This document shows, in pieces, positions 42,591 through 52,205 of a stretch of DNA of 64,000 bases (positions are counted from its first letter, which is position 1; each line of letters starts with the position of its first letter). The stretch comes from JANWWM01 sp046292465 (GTDB lineage Bacteria > Bacteroidota > Chlorobiia > Chlorobiales > Thermochlorobacteraceae). The stretch spans positions 1-64,000 of the forward strand of contig JBKBRB010000003.1 of assembly GCA_046292465.1 (NCBI GenBank). Reading direction: 5' to 3'. The notes under the pieces are model-generated. The model did not search any database. It was given only the letters and a program-made list of their open reading frames with translations, and was not told the DNA's origin. A program made the position numbers and the translations under genes.

Positions 42591-45080
42591 ATGAAAAAAA
42601 CGAAACTTCTCGTTCTGCTGGCACTTCTTGCGCTGTCATCATCGCTTTTGGCGCAACCTTACGAGCCGATTGGACCGTGGGGCGGAAGAGTGAACGCCTT
42701 TACGCGAACTGCAAATGGACACATTTACGCCGCAACAATTGGCGCAGGATTTTTTAAGTCGACCGATAATGGCAACACATGGCGCGAAGCCAATGTGTTA
42801 GGCACGGTGCGAAGTGCATTTGCGATTCAGGCGATTGGCGATACGGTTTGGGGCGCGCCGTTTGGCACTGGCATCTTCAAAACCACAGACGGCGGAAATA
42901 CTTGGGTTGCAGATTCGCTTGGCGGATTGGGCGGACGCACCGTCTTCGCCATTTACGCTGATGCAAACGGCAATCTTTATGCAGGCGGATTAAACACTGG
43001 TGTTTTCTTCAGACCGCCGGGCGCAACATCGTGGCAAAACATCACAGGCGATTTGCCTGCGGGAACAGGCGGAAATCCGCGCACTGTGCGAAGCATTTTC
43101 AAGGACAGTAACGGACTGTTATACATCGGCACGGAAGGGGGCACTGCGCCAAACGATGCAGGCATTTACACTTCAACCAACAACGGCACAAACTGGGTGC
43201 GCAATAGCACAGGGCTTGGCACAACCTCGCCAAGCGTAAGAGCCTTTGTGCAACGCGGCGATACGCTCTTTGTCGGCGTTTTTTCAGGTGGCGCAGGCGT
43301 TTATCGCAAGGCGTTAGCGGCAACATCGTGGACGATTGACACATTAGGACTTGGCGCAAGAGGCATTAACGCGCTCTATGTCGATGGTGCAGGAAATATC
43401 TATGCAGGCTTAAATCCGACAACGCCGGGCGGCGTATTTCGTCGTGCCGTCAATAGCAGTTCTTGGTCGCAAGTTGCGCTTGGCGGACAATCGGTTTGGG
43501 GATTTATCGGTGTGGGAAGCGAAGTGCTGATTGGATCGAACTTATGGGCAGTCTCGCGCACAACGAATTTTTCATCGGTTAGCATTTCAAACACAGGCAT
43601 TAACGCTTTGAGTGTGCTCGCATTAAAAGTCGGCTCTGATGGAAATCTCTATGCAGGAATCAATAACAACGGTGGGGTTCAACGAAGCACGGATAACGGC
43701 GCGACATGGCAAATGGATACAGTCGGGCTTGGTGCAAGAACCGTTTGGGCATTGGAAGAAGTGAGCGGAGTGATTTATGCCGCCGTAGGTTCTTCGGGCG
43801 TATTTCGCCGAACGGCAACAGGCTGGGTCGCTGCAAATACCGGCATTGCGACACGTACCGTCGATTGCCTTTTAGCAAATGGCGACACACTCATTGCAGG
43901 ATTAATCGCCTCGGGCACAAACCCTGTTATCTACCGAACTACAAATGGCGGCGTAACTTGGTTGGCAGGAACCGTTATTTCATTGCCGTCGCTCGGCTCG
44001 GTTCGCGCACTTGGAAAAGACAATGCGGGAAATCTTTACGCAGGCATGTCAAGCACGATAACCGTCTTGCGTGGCTTGCTCAAATCGACCAACGGCGGCG
44101 CAACTTGGTTTCAAGCCAACGGCATTATGAATCCGCTCAACGAAGAGTTTTACGCGATTGCGTTTAACCCTGTAACCAATACGCTCTATGCCGCGCCAAA
44201 TGTGAGTGGCATATTCAAATCAACCGATGCAGGCGCAACGTGGGTTTCCGACTCAACTGGAATGAGTGCGACGGTCGACGATATTCTTATCCCAACAACG
44301 CTTCCGCCCTCGAGTGGCTTGCAAGGCTCAATGCTGGCGGCATGCTTGGGGCAAAACACCGAAGGCGGCGTGTTCGTCCGACGCAATACGGAAACGGCTT
44401 GGAGCCGGTCGGGGCTGGATTTATTCTCGGTCAATGCGTTGGCGGAAAAAAACGGAGTGCTCTATGCCGCAACCAATCACAGCAGTATTTACAAAGCCAA
44501 TTATGTCAATATCGGATTGCCTGTTGAACTGATTGAGTTTGGCTATCGCAAAGCTAATCAAGGCCTTGAACTCTTCTGGAAAACGGTTTCAGAACAAAAC
44601 AACGAAGGTTTCCAAATCGAACGCCGACGCGATAGCCAAGAGTGGCAAACGATTGGGTTTGTCAGAGGAAAAGGCACAACTACCGAAGTGCAATCTTATT
44701 CGTTTGTCGACGAAAAGGCAAGCGGAAAACTCTTTTACCGATTAAAGCAGATTGATTTCAACGGCGCATTTCAATACAGCAACGTGATTGAAGTCAATCT
44801 TGTTGTGCCTGAAAAATTTGAACTCGCGCAGAACTATCCAAATCCCTTCAATCCAACAACCGTGATTATGTATCAACTTCCGCTGTCAAGCGATGTGAAG
44901 TTAGAAGTCTTTGATGTCTTGGGTCGGAAAGTGGCGACGCTCGTCAATGCAAGGCAAGAAGCAGGGAGTTATGTGGCGAACTTCAATGCTTCCGCCTACA
45001 ACTTGACAAGCGGTGTTTATTTTTACCGACTGCAAGCAGGAAACTTCACGGAAACGAAGAAAATGATGTTGGTGAAGTAA
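42591..45080 (+). CDS. Secreted beta-propeller protein with T9SS sorting domain
   Basis: 829 aa from ATG 42591; the upstream extension of the frame is not a signal peptide. Signal peptide (1-21, ending LLAQ), then many propeller blades with STDNGNTW, TTDGGNTW or TDAGATW (BNR/sortilin-like) up to about 660. A fibronectin-like domain (about 670-745, EQNNEGFQIERRRDSQ) and the type IX sorting tail YPNPFNPTTVIMYQL...DVLGRKVATLVN follow. It is probably surface-exposed. Its tail is nearly identical to that of the 1255-aa subtilase. Confidence 0.88.
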   Translation: MKKTKLLVLLALLALSSSLLAQPYEPIGPWGGRVNAFTRTANGHIYAATIGAGFFKSTDNGNTWREANVLGTVRSAFAIQAIGDTVWGAPFGTGIFKTTDGGNTWVADSLGGLGGRTVFAIYADANGNLYAGGLNTGVFFRPPGATSWQNITGDLPAGTGGNPRTVRSIFKDSNGLLYIGTEGGTAPNDAGIYTSTNNGTNWVRNSTGLGTTSPSVRAFVQRGDTLFVGVFSGGAGVYRKALAATSWTIDTLGLGARGINALYVDGAGNIYAGLNPTTPGGVFRRAVNSSSWSQVALGGQSVWGFIGVGSEVLIGSNLWAVSRTTNFSSVSISNTGINALSVLALKVGSDGNLYAGINNNGGVQRSTDNGATWQMDTVGLGARTVWALEEVSGVIYAAVGSSGVFRRTATGWVAANTGIATRTVDCLLANGDTLIAGLIASGTNPVIYRTTNGGVTWLAGTVISLPSLGSVRALGKDNAGNLYAGMSSTITVLRGLLKSTNGGATWFQANGIMNPLNEEFYAIAFNPVTNTLYAAPNVSGIFKSTDAGATWVSDSTGMSATVDDILIPTTLPPSSGLQGSMLAACLGQNTEGGVFVRRNTETAWSRSGLDLFSVNALAEKNGVLYAATNHSSIYKANYVNIGLPVELIEFGYRKANQGLELFWKTVSEQNNEGFQIERRRDSQEWQTIGFVRGKGTTTEVQSYSFVDEKASGKLFYRLKQIDFNGAFQYSNVIEVNLVVPEKFELAQNYPNPFNPTTVIMYQLPLSSDVKLEVFDVLGRKVATLVNARQEAGSYVANFNASAYNLTSGVYFYRLQAGNFTETKKMMLVK

Positions 45081-45096
45081 ATCAACTCAAATGTGA

Positions 45097-45124
45097 AAAG
45101 GGGCAGGACTAATCTTGCCCCTTT
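45097..45124 (+). terminator. Hairpin terminator after the propeller gene
   Basis: AAAGGGGCA, a 10-nt loop and TGCCCCTTT form a perfect 9-bp stem 17 nt past the stop; only three T follow. Confidence 0.6.
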
Positions 45125-45160
45125 GAACTACGAAGCCTAAAGACGGTTGTTCAAAAAGCG

Positions 45161-46024
45161 ATGGAACTCGTTAAAAGTCCTATTGAAAACACTTTGCAAG
45201 CGTTACTGAAAAAAGCTACGAAAGAAATTTTGATAGCAAGTCCTTACATCAACATTGAGGGTGTGAAATCCATTAAAAACGAAGTTCAAAGTAAAGGCGA
45301 ACTGAAAATTTCAGTCTTGACAAATTTGTCAGTGCAGAACGTTACTTCAAATGTAACTCAGCCGAAAGCGATATTAAAATTATGTGAAGGATTCAAGGAG
45401 GCAAGCGTGTCGAGTTTGCATCGTTTGCACGCAAAAATTTACTTGATTGACGGACAGATTTCGCTCATAACATCGGCAAATTTGACGCAAGGCGGCTTAA
45501 AAGATAATTACGAATATGGCGTCGTGATTGAAGATGAAGCAATGGTTCAACAAATCAAAAACGATTTAGTCGGTTATCGTCGATTGGCGAATCAAATTTC
45601 GTTGGAATTGCTTAAAGAAATTGCAGAGGAAAACGAAGGCATTCAAAATTTGAAAAGCGAGCACTTAAAGGCAGTGGAAAACGATAAACTCACAAAAGCA
45701 CTCAAAAAAGCCGAGCAACAACTCAACGATAAACTACTTTTTAGCAGGGTTCAGCACGGACAATCAATAAATGCGATTTTCTCGGAAACGATTTTGTATC
45801 TCCTTGAAAAACATGAAAGTTTGACGACAAGAGAGTTAAACAAACTGATTCAGGAAATTCACCCCGACATTTGCGATGATAAAATTGACCGAATCATAAA
45901 CGGACAACGCTTTGGAAAACTATGGAAACACGCAGTCCGTAACGCACAGCGACATCTCAAAGAACTTGGAAAAATTGATAATCTCGGTCAAGGAAGAAAA
46001 ACCGTTTGGTTTCTAAAACAGTGA
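45161..46024 (+). CDS. PLD-family nuclease with probable DNA-binding C-terminus
   Basis: 287 aa. A single HKD motif: H90, K92, D97 and the S105/N107 pair in LHAKIYLIDGQISLITSAN. One HKD means it should act as a dimer, like Nuc or the restriction enzyme BfiI. After a coiled linker (150-195), the last about 90 residues (SINAIFSETILYLLEKHESL ... GQRFGKLWKHAVRNAQRHLK) resemble a winged-helix domain found on restriction-type nucleases. No methyltransferase is adjacent. It is a candidate solitary defence nuclease, but a repair role cannot be excluded. Confidence 0.75.
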   Translation: MELVKSPIENTLQALLKKATKEILIASPYINIEGVKSIKNEVQSKGELKISVLTNLSVQNVTSNVTQPKAILKLCEGFKEASVSSLHRLHAKIYLIDGQISLITSANLTQGGLKDNYEYGVVIEDEAMVQQIKNDLVGYRRLANQISLELLKEIAEENEGIQNLKSEHLKAVENDKLTKALKKAEQQLNDKLLFSRVQHGQSINAIFSETILYLLEKHESLTTRELNKLIQEIHPDICDDKIDRIINGQRFGKLWKHAVRNAQRHLKELGKIDNLGQGRKTVWFLKQ

Positions 46025-46027
46025 AGG

Positions 46028-46645
46028 TTACTGCGCATATTCCTTCTTGAGCTTGCTCTTATACTCCTTTTGCAACTTCTGAATTTTCGGACTAATCACG
46101 ACCGTGCAATACGGATTGCGATTGCCGACGCGGTTGTAGTAGTTCTGATGATAATCTTCGGCAGGATAAAACGCCTTGAACGGACTGATTTCAGTTACAT
46201 ACTTCCCATTCCACAATCCCGATTTTTCAGATTCCGCCATCGATTTCAGCGCGATTTCCTTTTGCTTTTCGTCGTGATAAAAAATCACGGAGCGATATTG
46301 CGTGCCCACATCATTGCCTTGTCGGTTGAGCGTGGTAGGGTTATGTGAGTGCCAGAACACATCGAGAATTTCGGCGAAGGAAATTTGATTAGCATCAAAA
46401 GTAATTTGCACAACTTCGGCGTGTCCTGTATTGCCGTCGCAGACTTCGTCATATGTTGGATTCGGCGTTTTGCCGCCGCTGTATCCTGAAACGACCTTTT
46501 CAACGCCGTCAATGCGCTGAAAGACGGCTTCTATGCACCAAAAGCAACCGCCGCCGAGCGTAGCGACTTCCAATTTTTTTTCTTGTCCGTTCATTGAACT
46601 TGCAGTAAGATTGATTAAAAGAATGGCAAAAATAACTTTCATCAC
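46028..46645 (-). CDS. msrA: Peptide-methionine (S)-S-oxide reductase, exported
   Basis: 205 aa. A signal peptide (1-20) precedes the MsrA domain with active-site GGCFWCIEAVFQRIDGV, VVSGYSGG, YDEVCDGNTGHAEVVQI and the YHQNYYNRV end. It reduces methionine sulfoxide in envelope proteins. It converges with the PLD gene with a 3-bp gap. Confidence 0.96.
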   Translation of the reverse strand: MMKVIFAILLINLTASSMNGQEKKLEVATLGGGCFWCIEAVFQRIDGVEKVVSGYSGGKTPNPTYDEVCDGNTGHAEVVQITFDANQISFAEILDVFWHSHNPTTLNRQGNDVGTQYRSVIFYHDEKQKEIALKSMAESEKSGLWNGKYVTEISPFKAFYPAEDYHQNYYNRVGNRNPYCTVVISPKIQKLQKEYKSKLKKEYAQ

Positions 46646-46715
46646 AAATTTTGTTTGGCTTGGCTTATTTTACGAGAACTATAAAACCGCTTAATCATCT
46701 ATCACGTTTTATCTG

Positions 46716-47522
46716 ATGAAAATTGTTGTGGTAGTTCAAGCGCGAACAGGCTCAACGCGCCTGCCGAATAAAGTAATGATGCCACTTGCAGGAAAGCCCT
46801 TGCTGATTCGTCAGTTGGAAAGAATCCAAGCGGCGACGTCGTTTGATGAACTCATCGTGGCGACAACGACCGATAAATCCGACGATGTCATTCGCGACCT
46901 TTGCAAAGAAGCAAACATAAAATGCTTTTCAGGGCACCCGACCGACTTGCTCGACCGACACTATCAAGCCGCACGACAAGAAAAAGCTGACGTCGTGGTC
47001 AAAATCCCTTCCGATTGCCCGCTCATTGATTCGCGCGTGATTGATAAAGTCTTGAACTACTACAAAGCCAACGCCGATAAGTTTGATTACGTCAGCAACC
47101 TTCACCCCGCAACATATCCCGACGGAAACGATGTGGAAGCCATGCCCATAGATGTATTTGAAATCGCTTGGCGCGAAGCCAAAAAGCCCTACGAGCGCGA
47201 ACACACCACGCCATTTTTTTGGGAACAACCTGAACGCTTCCGAATTGGCAATGTTGTGTGGGAAACAGGACTGAACTATGCCATGTCGCACCGATTCACG
47301 ATTGATTACAAAGAAGATTACGATTTCATTAAGCGCGTTTATGATGAACTTTACACCGAAGCCAATCCGAATTTTTCACTCGCCGATATTTTGAACTTGC
47401 TGGAGCAAAAGCCTGAGATATACAGCATCAATGCAAAGTATGCAGGCGTGAATTGGTATCGCAATCACCTTGGCGAGCTGAAAACGATTTCAGAGAAAGA
47501 TACAAAAGCGCAACCAAGTTAA
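46716..47522 (+). CDS. SpsF-like cytidylyltransferase/glycosyltransferase-family protein
   Basis: 268 aa. N-terminal VVQARTGSTRLPNKVMMPLAGKPLL is the nucleotide-binding signature of the CMP-acylneuraminate cytidylyltransferase-like SpsF group. PSDCPLIDSRVIDKVL and YVSNLHPATYPDGNDVEA follow. It probably makes a CDP/CMP-sugar for surface polysaccharide. No neighbouring sugar genes support a specific substrate. The next gene is 14 bp downstream. Confidence 0.85.
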   Translation: MKIVVVVQARTGSTRLPNKVMMPLAGKPLLIRQLERIQAATSFDELIVATTTDKSDDVIRDLCKEANIKCFSGHPTDLLDRHYQAARQEKADVVVKIPSDCPLIDSRVIDKVLNYYKANADKFDYVSNLHPATYPDGNDVEAMPIDVFEIAWREAKKPYEREHTTPFFWEQPERFRIGNVVWETGLNYAMSHRFTIDYKEDYDFIKRVYDELYTEANPNFSLADILNLLEQKPEIYSINAKYAGVNWYRNHLGELKTISEKDTKAQPS

Positions 47523-47536
47523 ACGGCGATTGACAC

Positions 47537-48979
47537 TTGAAGGCTCATGTTGTGTTGCATACTATTTCAGGATTATTGGCGATGCAACTGTCGCTGATGG
47601 CAGTGTTAGCACAACCTCGCTACGAACTGCGTGGCGCATGGATAACAACCGCCTTTGGCATTGACTTCCCAAAAACAACAAACCCTGAACAACAAAAAGC
47701 CGACCTCGATGCCATCTTCAAAGATTTGAAAGCAAAGAAGTTTAATGCGGTGTTCTTTCAAGTGCGCGTGCGTGCCGATGTGCTTTATCCGTCGCCTTAC
47801 GAGCCCTATCACGAATACATTGCAGGCAAAGGCAAGTCGCCGAACTACGATGTAACGCAATATGCCATTGACCTTGCGCGCAAATACGGCTTGGAGTTTC
47901 ACGCATGGTTCAACACGATGATTTTGCGTGGCAAGGAAGCCTCCGAACAAGCCGAACAAAATCCCTCGCTTTGGAAAACGCACCCCGATTGGATTGACCC
48001 GCGTGCGCGCAAAAATCCGAAACTCAAAGATGCCTACCTCAACCCTGCAAAGCCCGAAGTGCGTGCCTACCTCGCAACACTCATTGCTGACTTTGCGCGA
48101 CGATACGACATCGACGGAATCCAACTCGACGACTACCTTCGCTATCCCGACAAAAACACCTTCGCCGAAGACTTTCCCGACGACGAACTCTTCCGACAGT
48201 TTAATCCAAATCAACGCTCAAAAGACGAGTGGCGCCGCGAAAACATCAACCTGCTTGTGAAAATGATTCACGATAGTTTGCACGCCATTAAACCGTTTGT
48301 AAAGTTCGGCGTTACGCCCATCGGCGTTTATCGCAAAGTCGATAAAGAGCCTGCAATGGAAAGCGTGGTGGAGGTGTATCAAGATTCACGCGAGTGGACA
48401 AAGCGCAAGTACTGCGACTACCTTGCGCCGCAAATTTACTTTCACATCGGCACAACGACCGACGAAGAGCGAAAGGCACGAAAGTTCAATCCCGATTTTG
48501 AAAAACTTCTCGGCGATTGGGCGATGAACAAAAACTTTCGACATCTTTACATCGCAATCGGCACCTATAAGCCTGCAATCAAACAAGAATGGAAAAAGCA
48601 AGTTGAACTATGCCGAAAGTTCGGTGCAGAAGGGTTCATTTTTTATCCATACAGTTCAATCGCCGACCTTGACGAAATGTTCAGCGATTATGCGTTGATT
48701 CCGCCGATGAAATGGAAGAGCAGTGCAAATCCACAGCCGCCCGTCGTGCAAGGCGTAGCGTGGCGATATGGCAAGGTTGAACTCACATGGAAAAAGCCAA
48801 AAGAAGCGCGTTGGGTAAATATCTATCAGCCGAGTTACTCGATGCTCGTTCCCATTCGTCAAAATGTGTTTGAAGAATCGGCGGTGATTGACGCCAAGCC
48901 GGGCGACCAATTTTACCTGACAACGATTGACCGTTACGGCAACGAAAGCAAATTCAGCGACGTCATCATCGTGCCATGA
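47537..48979 (+). CDS. GHL10-family (PF02638-type) exported glycoside hydrolase-like protein
   Basis: 480 aa using a TTG start at 47537, which gives a full signal peptide (MKAHVVLHTISGLLAMQLSLMAVLAQ-type). The first ATG is at 47582 and would shorten it. The TIM-barrel region has ELRGAWITTAFGIDFP, NAVFFQVRVRADVLYPS, GLEFHAWFNTM, YDIDGIQLDDYLRYP and DYLAPQIYF, all typical of the family. A fibronectin-like C-terminal domain (about 395-480) follows. It probably acts on cell-wall glycans outside the inner membrane. Confidence 0.85.
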   Translation: MKAHVVLHTISGLLAMQLSLMAVLAQPRYELRGAWITTAFGIDFPKTTNPEQQKADLDAIFKDLKAKKFNAVFFQVRVRADVLYPSPYEPYHEYIAGKGKSPNYDVTQYAIDLARKYGLEFHAWFNTMILRGKEASEQAEQNPSLWKTHPDWIDPRARKNPKLKDAYLNPAKPEVRAYLATLIADFARRYDIDGIQLDDYLRYPDKNTFAEDFPDDELFRQFNPNQRSKDEWRRENINLLVKMIHDSLHAIKPFVKFGVTPIGVYRKVDKEPAMESVVEVYQDSREWTKRKYCDYLAPQIYFHIGTTTDEERKARKFNPDFEKLLGDWAMNKNFRHLYIAIGTYKPAIKQEWKKQVELCRKFGAEGFIFYPYSSIADLDEMFSDYALIPPMKWKSSANPQPPVVQGVAWRYGKVELTWKKPKEARWVNIYQPSYSMLVPIRQNVFEESAVIDAKPGDQFYLTTIDRYGNESKFSDVIIVP

Positions 48980-49021
48980 AATAGGAAAAGTGAATCCGCA
49001 ATTTGTTAAAAAAGCATTGCG

Positions 49022-49029
49022 TATATTTG
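49022..49029 (+). promoter_or_regulatory. Putative -7 element for PTS EIIA-hisS
   Basis: TATATTTG followed by CCCCC, 30 nt before the EIIA start; the same GCGTATATTTGC string precedes ileS. The nearest TTTG upstream (49002-49005) is only 16 nt away, short of the usual spacing. Confidence 0.4.
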
Positions 49030-49059
49030 CCCCCTTGTCTTAAACAATGTTGAAGCAGT

Positions 49060-49530
49060 ATGAAACTTACCAACATCATCTCGGAAAAGTATATCGCGTT
49101 GGGCATGGAAGCCAAGTCCAAAGGTGATTTAATTGATAAAATGTTAGCGTTGGTTGGCTCACATCCGAATGTTGCCGATGCGGGAAAGTTGCGCGACGAT
49201 GTGTGGAAGCGCGAAAAGGAAATGTCGACCGGAATCGGAAAAAAGGTCGCCTTGCCACACGCGAAAACCAATGCGGTTACAGCCCCTGTGCTTGCCTTCG
49301 CCACGCTCAAAAAAGAAGTTGACTTCGACTCGATTGACCAAGAGCCTATCAACATTGTCTTTTTGCTTGCCACACCTGAAACCATGCTCACACAGCACCT
49401 CAAACTGTTGAGCCGCATATCTCGGCTCGTAGCAACTGAAGCCGTCCGCGAAAAATTAGTCAGCACGGCTGAAATTGCCGAGGTCATCGAGCTCTTTCAA
49501 GAAGAAGAAAAGGCTTATCCTGAAATCTAA
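49060..49530 (+). CDS. PTS EIIA (fructose/nitrogen-type) domain protein
   Basis: 156 aa. EIIA-2 fold with phosphorylatable H67 in VALPHAKTNAV and PINIVFLLATPE. There are no EIIB/EIIC neighbours, so it is probably regulatory like PtsN rather than a sugar transporter part. hisS follows after 17 bp. A TATATTTG element at 49022-49029 may be its promoter. Confidence 0.88.
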   Translation: MKLTNIISEKYIALGMEAKSKGDLIDKMLALVGSHPNVADAGKLRDDVWKREKEMSTGIGKKVALPHAKTNAVTAPVLAFATLKKEVDFDSIDQEPINIVFLLATPETMLTQHLKLLSRISRLVATEAVREKLVSTAEIAEVIELFQEEEKAYPEI

Positions 49531-49547
49531 CGGCTCAAATAGCGTCA

Positions 49548-50822
49548 ATGAAATTTCAAACCATCACGGGCACGAAAGATATTCTCCCGTCTGAATCTCC
49601 ACTTTGGCAACATATCGAGCAAACGGCAAGAAGCGTTTTCAAACGGTTTGGTTATAGCGAAATTCGCACTCCGATTTTTGAAGACACAAATTTATTTCTA
49701 CGCGGCATTGGCGAAACGACCGACATCGTCGGAAAGGAAATGTATACCTTCAAGCCGACAGCGGAAAGCGATGAATCGCTTACGCTTCGTCCCGAAATGA
49801 CCGCCAGCGTCATGCGTGCTTATTTGCAACACAGTCTTGGCGCGCAGTCGCCCGTTGTGAAGGTCTATTACATCAGCGAATTGTTCCGAAAAGAAAAGCC
49901 GCAGAAAGGACGCTATCGGCAGTTTTGGCAGTTCGGCGCAGAGTGCATTGGCAGTGCGAACCCCGAAGCCGATGCCGAAATCATCGCCATGATGATGATG
50001 ATTTACGATGAACTCGGAATCAAAAACACGACGCTCAAACTCAACAGTTTAGGCGACATTGAAACACGCAAACGCTACCGCGCCATACTGCAAGATTACC
50101 TTCGCCCGCACTTCGATAAACTTGATGCGGTTTCAAAAGAACGCTTTGAAAAAAATCCGCTTCGCATTTTAGACTCCAAAAATCCCGACCTGAAAGAACT
50201 CATTGAAAATGCGCCGCGCATTTTGGAGTGTCTTGACGAAGTCTCAAAATCTCACTTTGAAACGGTTAAAACTTATCTCGACGACTTTGGCGTGAAGTAT
50301 GTTATCGACCATCGTTTAGTGAGAGGGTTGGACTATTATTCGCGCACGGCGTTTGAATTAGTGAGTTCTGATTTGGGGGCGCAAGATGCGCTCGGCGGCG
50401 GCGGACGCTACGATGGGCTTGGCGAGCAACTCGGTGCTGAAAAAGAAGTTCCCGCAGTTGGTTTTGCCTCTGGCATTGAGCGACTGCTGATTGCGTTGGA
50501 AAGCGCAGGCATGAGCGCGAAAATTCAACCGCCAAAGCCTGATGTGATGCTGGTGGCGCAATCGCCATTAGCGCGCGGCTGGATTATGAAAACGGCTCAT
50601 GCGTGGCGAAAAGAAGGTCTCGCAGTTGAAACCGATTTGCTTGCACGAAGCCTCAAAGCCCAAATGCGCGAAGCCAATCGGCTCGGCGCAACCTTCGCCG
50701 TCATCGTCGGTGAAAACGAACTGCAAACAGGCAAATTTCAACTCAAAAACTTGCTCACATCGGAGCAAAAAGAAATCCAACAAGAAAACTTACTAAGCGA
50801 AATTAAAACCCAAACCGCTTAA
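49548..50822 (+). CDS. hisS: Histidyl-tRNA synthetase
   Basis: 424 aa, class II synthetase. Motif 1 region around GYSEIRTPIFEDTNLFLRGIGETTDIV, TLRPEMTASVMRAY, motif 2 RYRQFWQFGAECIG, the HisRS-specific RGLDYYSRTAFE, GGGGRYDGLGEQLG and motif 3 AVGFASGIERLLIAL. The C-terminal anticodon-binding domain is present. It charges tRNA-His in the cytoplasm and is encoded 17 bp after the PTS EIIA gene. Confidence 0.97.
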   Translation: MKFQTITGTKDILPSESPLWQHIEQTARSVFKRFGYSEIRTPIFEDTNLFLRGIGETTDIVGKEMYTFKPTAESDESLTLRPEMTASVMRAYLQHSLGAQSPVVKVYYISELFRKEKPQKGRYRQFWQFGAECIGSANPEADAEIIAMMMMIYDELGIKNTTLKLNSLGDIETRKRYRAILQDYLRPHFDKLDAVSKERFEKNPLRILDSKNPDLKELIENAPRILECLDEVSKSHFETVKTYLDDFGVKYVIDHRLVRGLDYYSRTAFELVSSDLGAQDALGGGGRYDGLGEQLGAEKEVPAVGFASGIERLLIALESAGMSAKIQPPKPDVMLVAQSPLARGWIMKTAHAWRKEGLAVETDLLARSLKAQMREANRLGATFAVIVGENELQTGKFQLKNLLTSEQKEIQQENLLSEIKTQTA

Positions 50823-50839
50823 CCGTGCTAACAAAAAAA

Positions 50840-50859
50840 TGTCAACTTACAAGTTGACA
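50840..50859. promoter_or_regulatory. Perfect inverted repeat overlapping a -35-like TTGACA upstream of lgt
   Basis: TGTCAACTT, AC, AAGTTGACA. The right half contains TTGACA; 17 nt further is TAACTT. Minus-strand T7 follows the stem, so a terminator on that strand is an alternative, but no minus gene ends here. Confidence 0.45.
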
Positions 50860-50918
50860 AAAGCCTGTTTGAGATTTAACTTCAACGCATCACAACACGA
50901 AGACGAAAGGGAGCCGCG

Positions 50919-51815
50919 GTGTATCCAGAACTCTTTTCAATAGGACCGATTAAATTCCACAGTTATGGCGCGATGCTTGCATTGGCGTTTCTGGTTGCCA
51001 ACTACTTGCTCACCAAAGAAATTGAACGCAAAAAGATTTACCCCGACGTCTCTTCTACCGTTACTTTTCTTGCGATTGTGCTCGGCATTGCAGGTGCAAA
51101 GTTGTTTCACCTCTTAGAAAATTTTGACCGATTTTTGCGTAATCCGATTGGCGAAGCGTTCAACGCAGGCGGGCTGACTTTTTACGGGGGCATGATTGTC
51201 GCTACGCTTGGCAACTTGATTTATTTGCGCTCTCAAAAAGTGCATGTGCTGAAGTTTTTAGACGCCGTCGCGCCCTCGCTCATGATTGGATATGGCATTG
51301 GGAGAATCGGATGCTTGCTTGCGGGCGACGGCTGCTACGGTGAGCCGTGCGATTTGCCTTGGGCAATGACCTTTCCGAATGGCTATGTTTCTACGCTCGC
51401 CTCTGAAAACCCACAATTAGTTATGAAGTTTAAGCAACTCTTTCCTGGCGTTCCTGTGCCTGACGATATTCCTGTTCATCCAACGCCTTTGTATGAACTA
51501 TTTTATTCCGCAATTTTTTTCACCTTGCTTTGGAAATTGAGAACGCTTCCCAAGCAAGCAGGCTGGTTGTTCTTTGTTTATTTTATTCTACAAGCGGTTG
51601 GAAGATTTACTGTAGAGTTCATTCGCTTGAATCCGCCTCTGTTGTTCGGACTTTCAGAGGCGCAAGTGATTGCCGCCTCGATGATGCTGATTGGCATCTT
51701 CGGGCTGTGGCGTGTTTCCAAAAAGCCCATTGACACACCGCCGAAAGAGGAGGCGACGGTGAAACAAGGAGCAAAAGAAACGCGCAAGAAAAAGCCGATG
51801 AGCAAGACGGCGTAA
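50919..51815 (+). CDS. lgt: Prolipoprotein diacylglyceryl transferase
   Basis: 298 aa from GTG 50919 with AAAGGGAG 7 nt upstream. About seven membrane helices; LSIGPIKFHSYGAML-type start, GGLTFYGGMIVA and the signature region GYGIGRIGCLLAGDGCYG with the essential Arg. HPTPLYELFYS and GRFTVEFIR follow. A Lys-rich tail is cytoplasmic. It attaches diacylglycerol to the lipobox Cys of lipoproteins such as the one at 30.8 kb. The signature is the GRIGC variant rather than GRIGN. Confidence 0.92.
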   Translation: MYPELFSIGPIKFHSYGAMLALAFLVANYLLTKEIERKKIYPDVSSTVTFLAIVLGIAGAKLFHLLENFDRFLRNPIGEAFNAGGLTFYGGMIVATLGNLIYLRSQKVHVLKFLDAVAPSLMIGYGIGRIGCLLAGDGCYGEPCDLPWAMTFPNGYVSTLASENPQLVMKFKQLFPGVPVPDDIPVHPTPLYELFYSAIFFTLLWKLRTLPKQAGWLFFVYFILQAVGRFTVEFIRLNPPLLFGLSEAQVIAASMMLIGIFGLWRVSKKPIDTPPKEEATVKQGAKETRKKKPMSKTA

Positions 51816-51898
51816 AGCGCAAGAACCGACGATGAGAGCGCATCGAATCTTGCTTTAAGAAAAAGAGAAGTATTAACATTATATCCTAACTATCCCTA

Positions 51899-52156
51899 AT
51901 GGTCGTAGTTGAAATTTTCTCGAAAGATGATTGCTGCCTTTGCGATGAGGCGAAAAGTGTTTTGCTCAAAGTGCAAAGGGAAATTCCGTTCGAATTGCAT
52001 GAAATTAAAATCCAAGATGATGAAAACTTGATTCGTGAATACGGCACGAAAATTCCTGTTGTGTTCATCAATGGACGACTGGCGTTCAAGTATCACGTCT
52101 ATGAACTTGAACTCAAAGAAAAACTTAGACGTGCGGGCGCAGTAGCAGATAACTAA
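51899..52156 (+). CDS. Glutaredoxin-family protein
   Basis: 85 aa. Thioredoxin-like fold with CxxC formed by C12-x2-C15 (KDDCCLCDEAK; C13 extra), cis-Pro in TKIPVVFINGR. It is a short thiol oxidoreductase of the DUF836 type. The 83 bp between lgt and this gene hold nothing recognised. Confidence 0.85.
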   Translation: MVVVEIFSKDDCCLCDEAKSVLLKVQREIPFELHEIKIQDDENLIREYGTKIPVVFINGRLAFKYHVYELELKEKLRRAGAVADN

Positions 52157-52205
52157 GCCACACTTAAACACTGTCAAAAAACAACGACGGCTGCCGAATA
52201 AGCTC

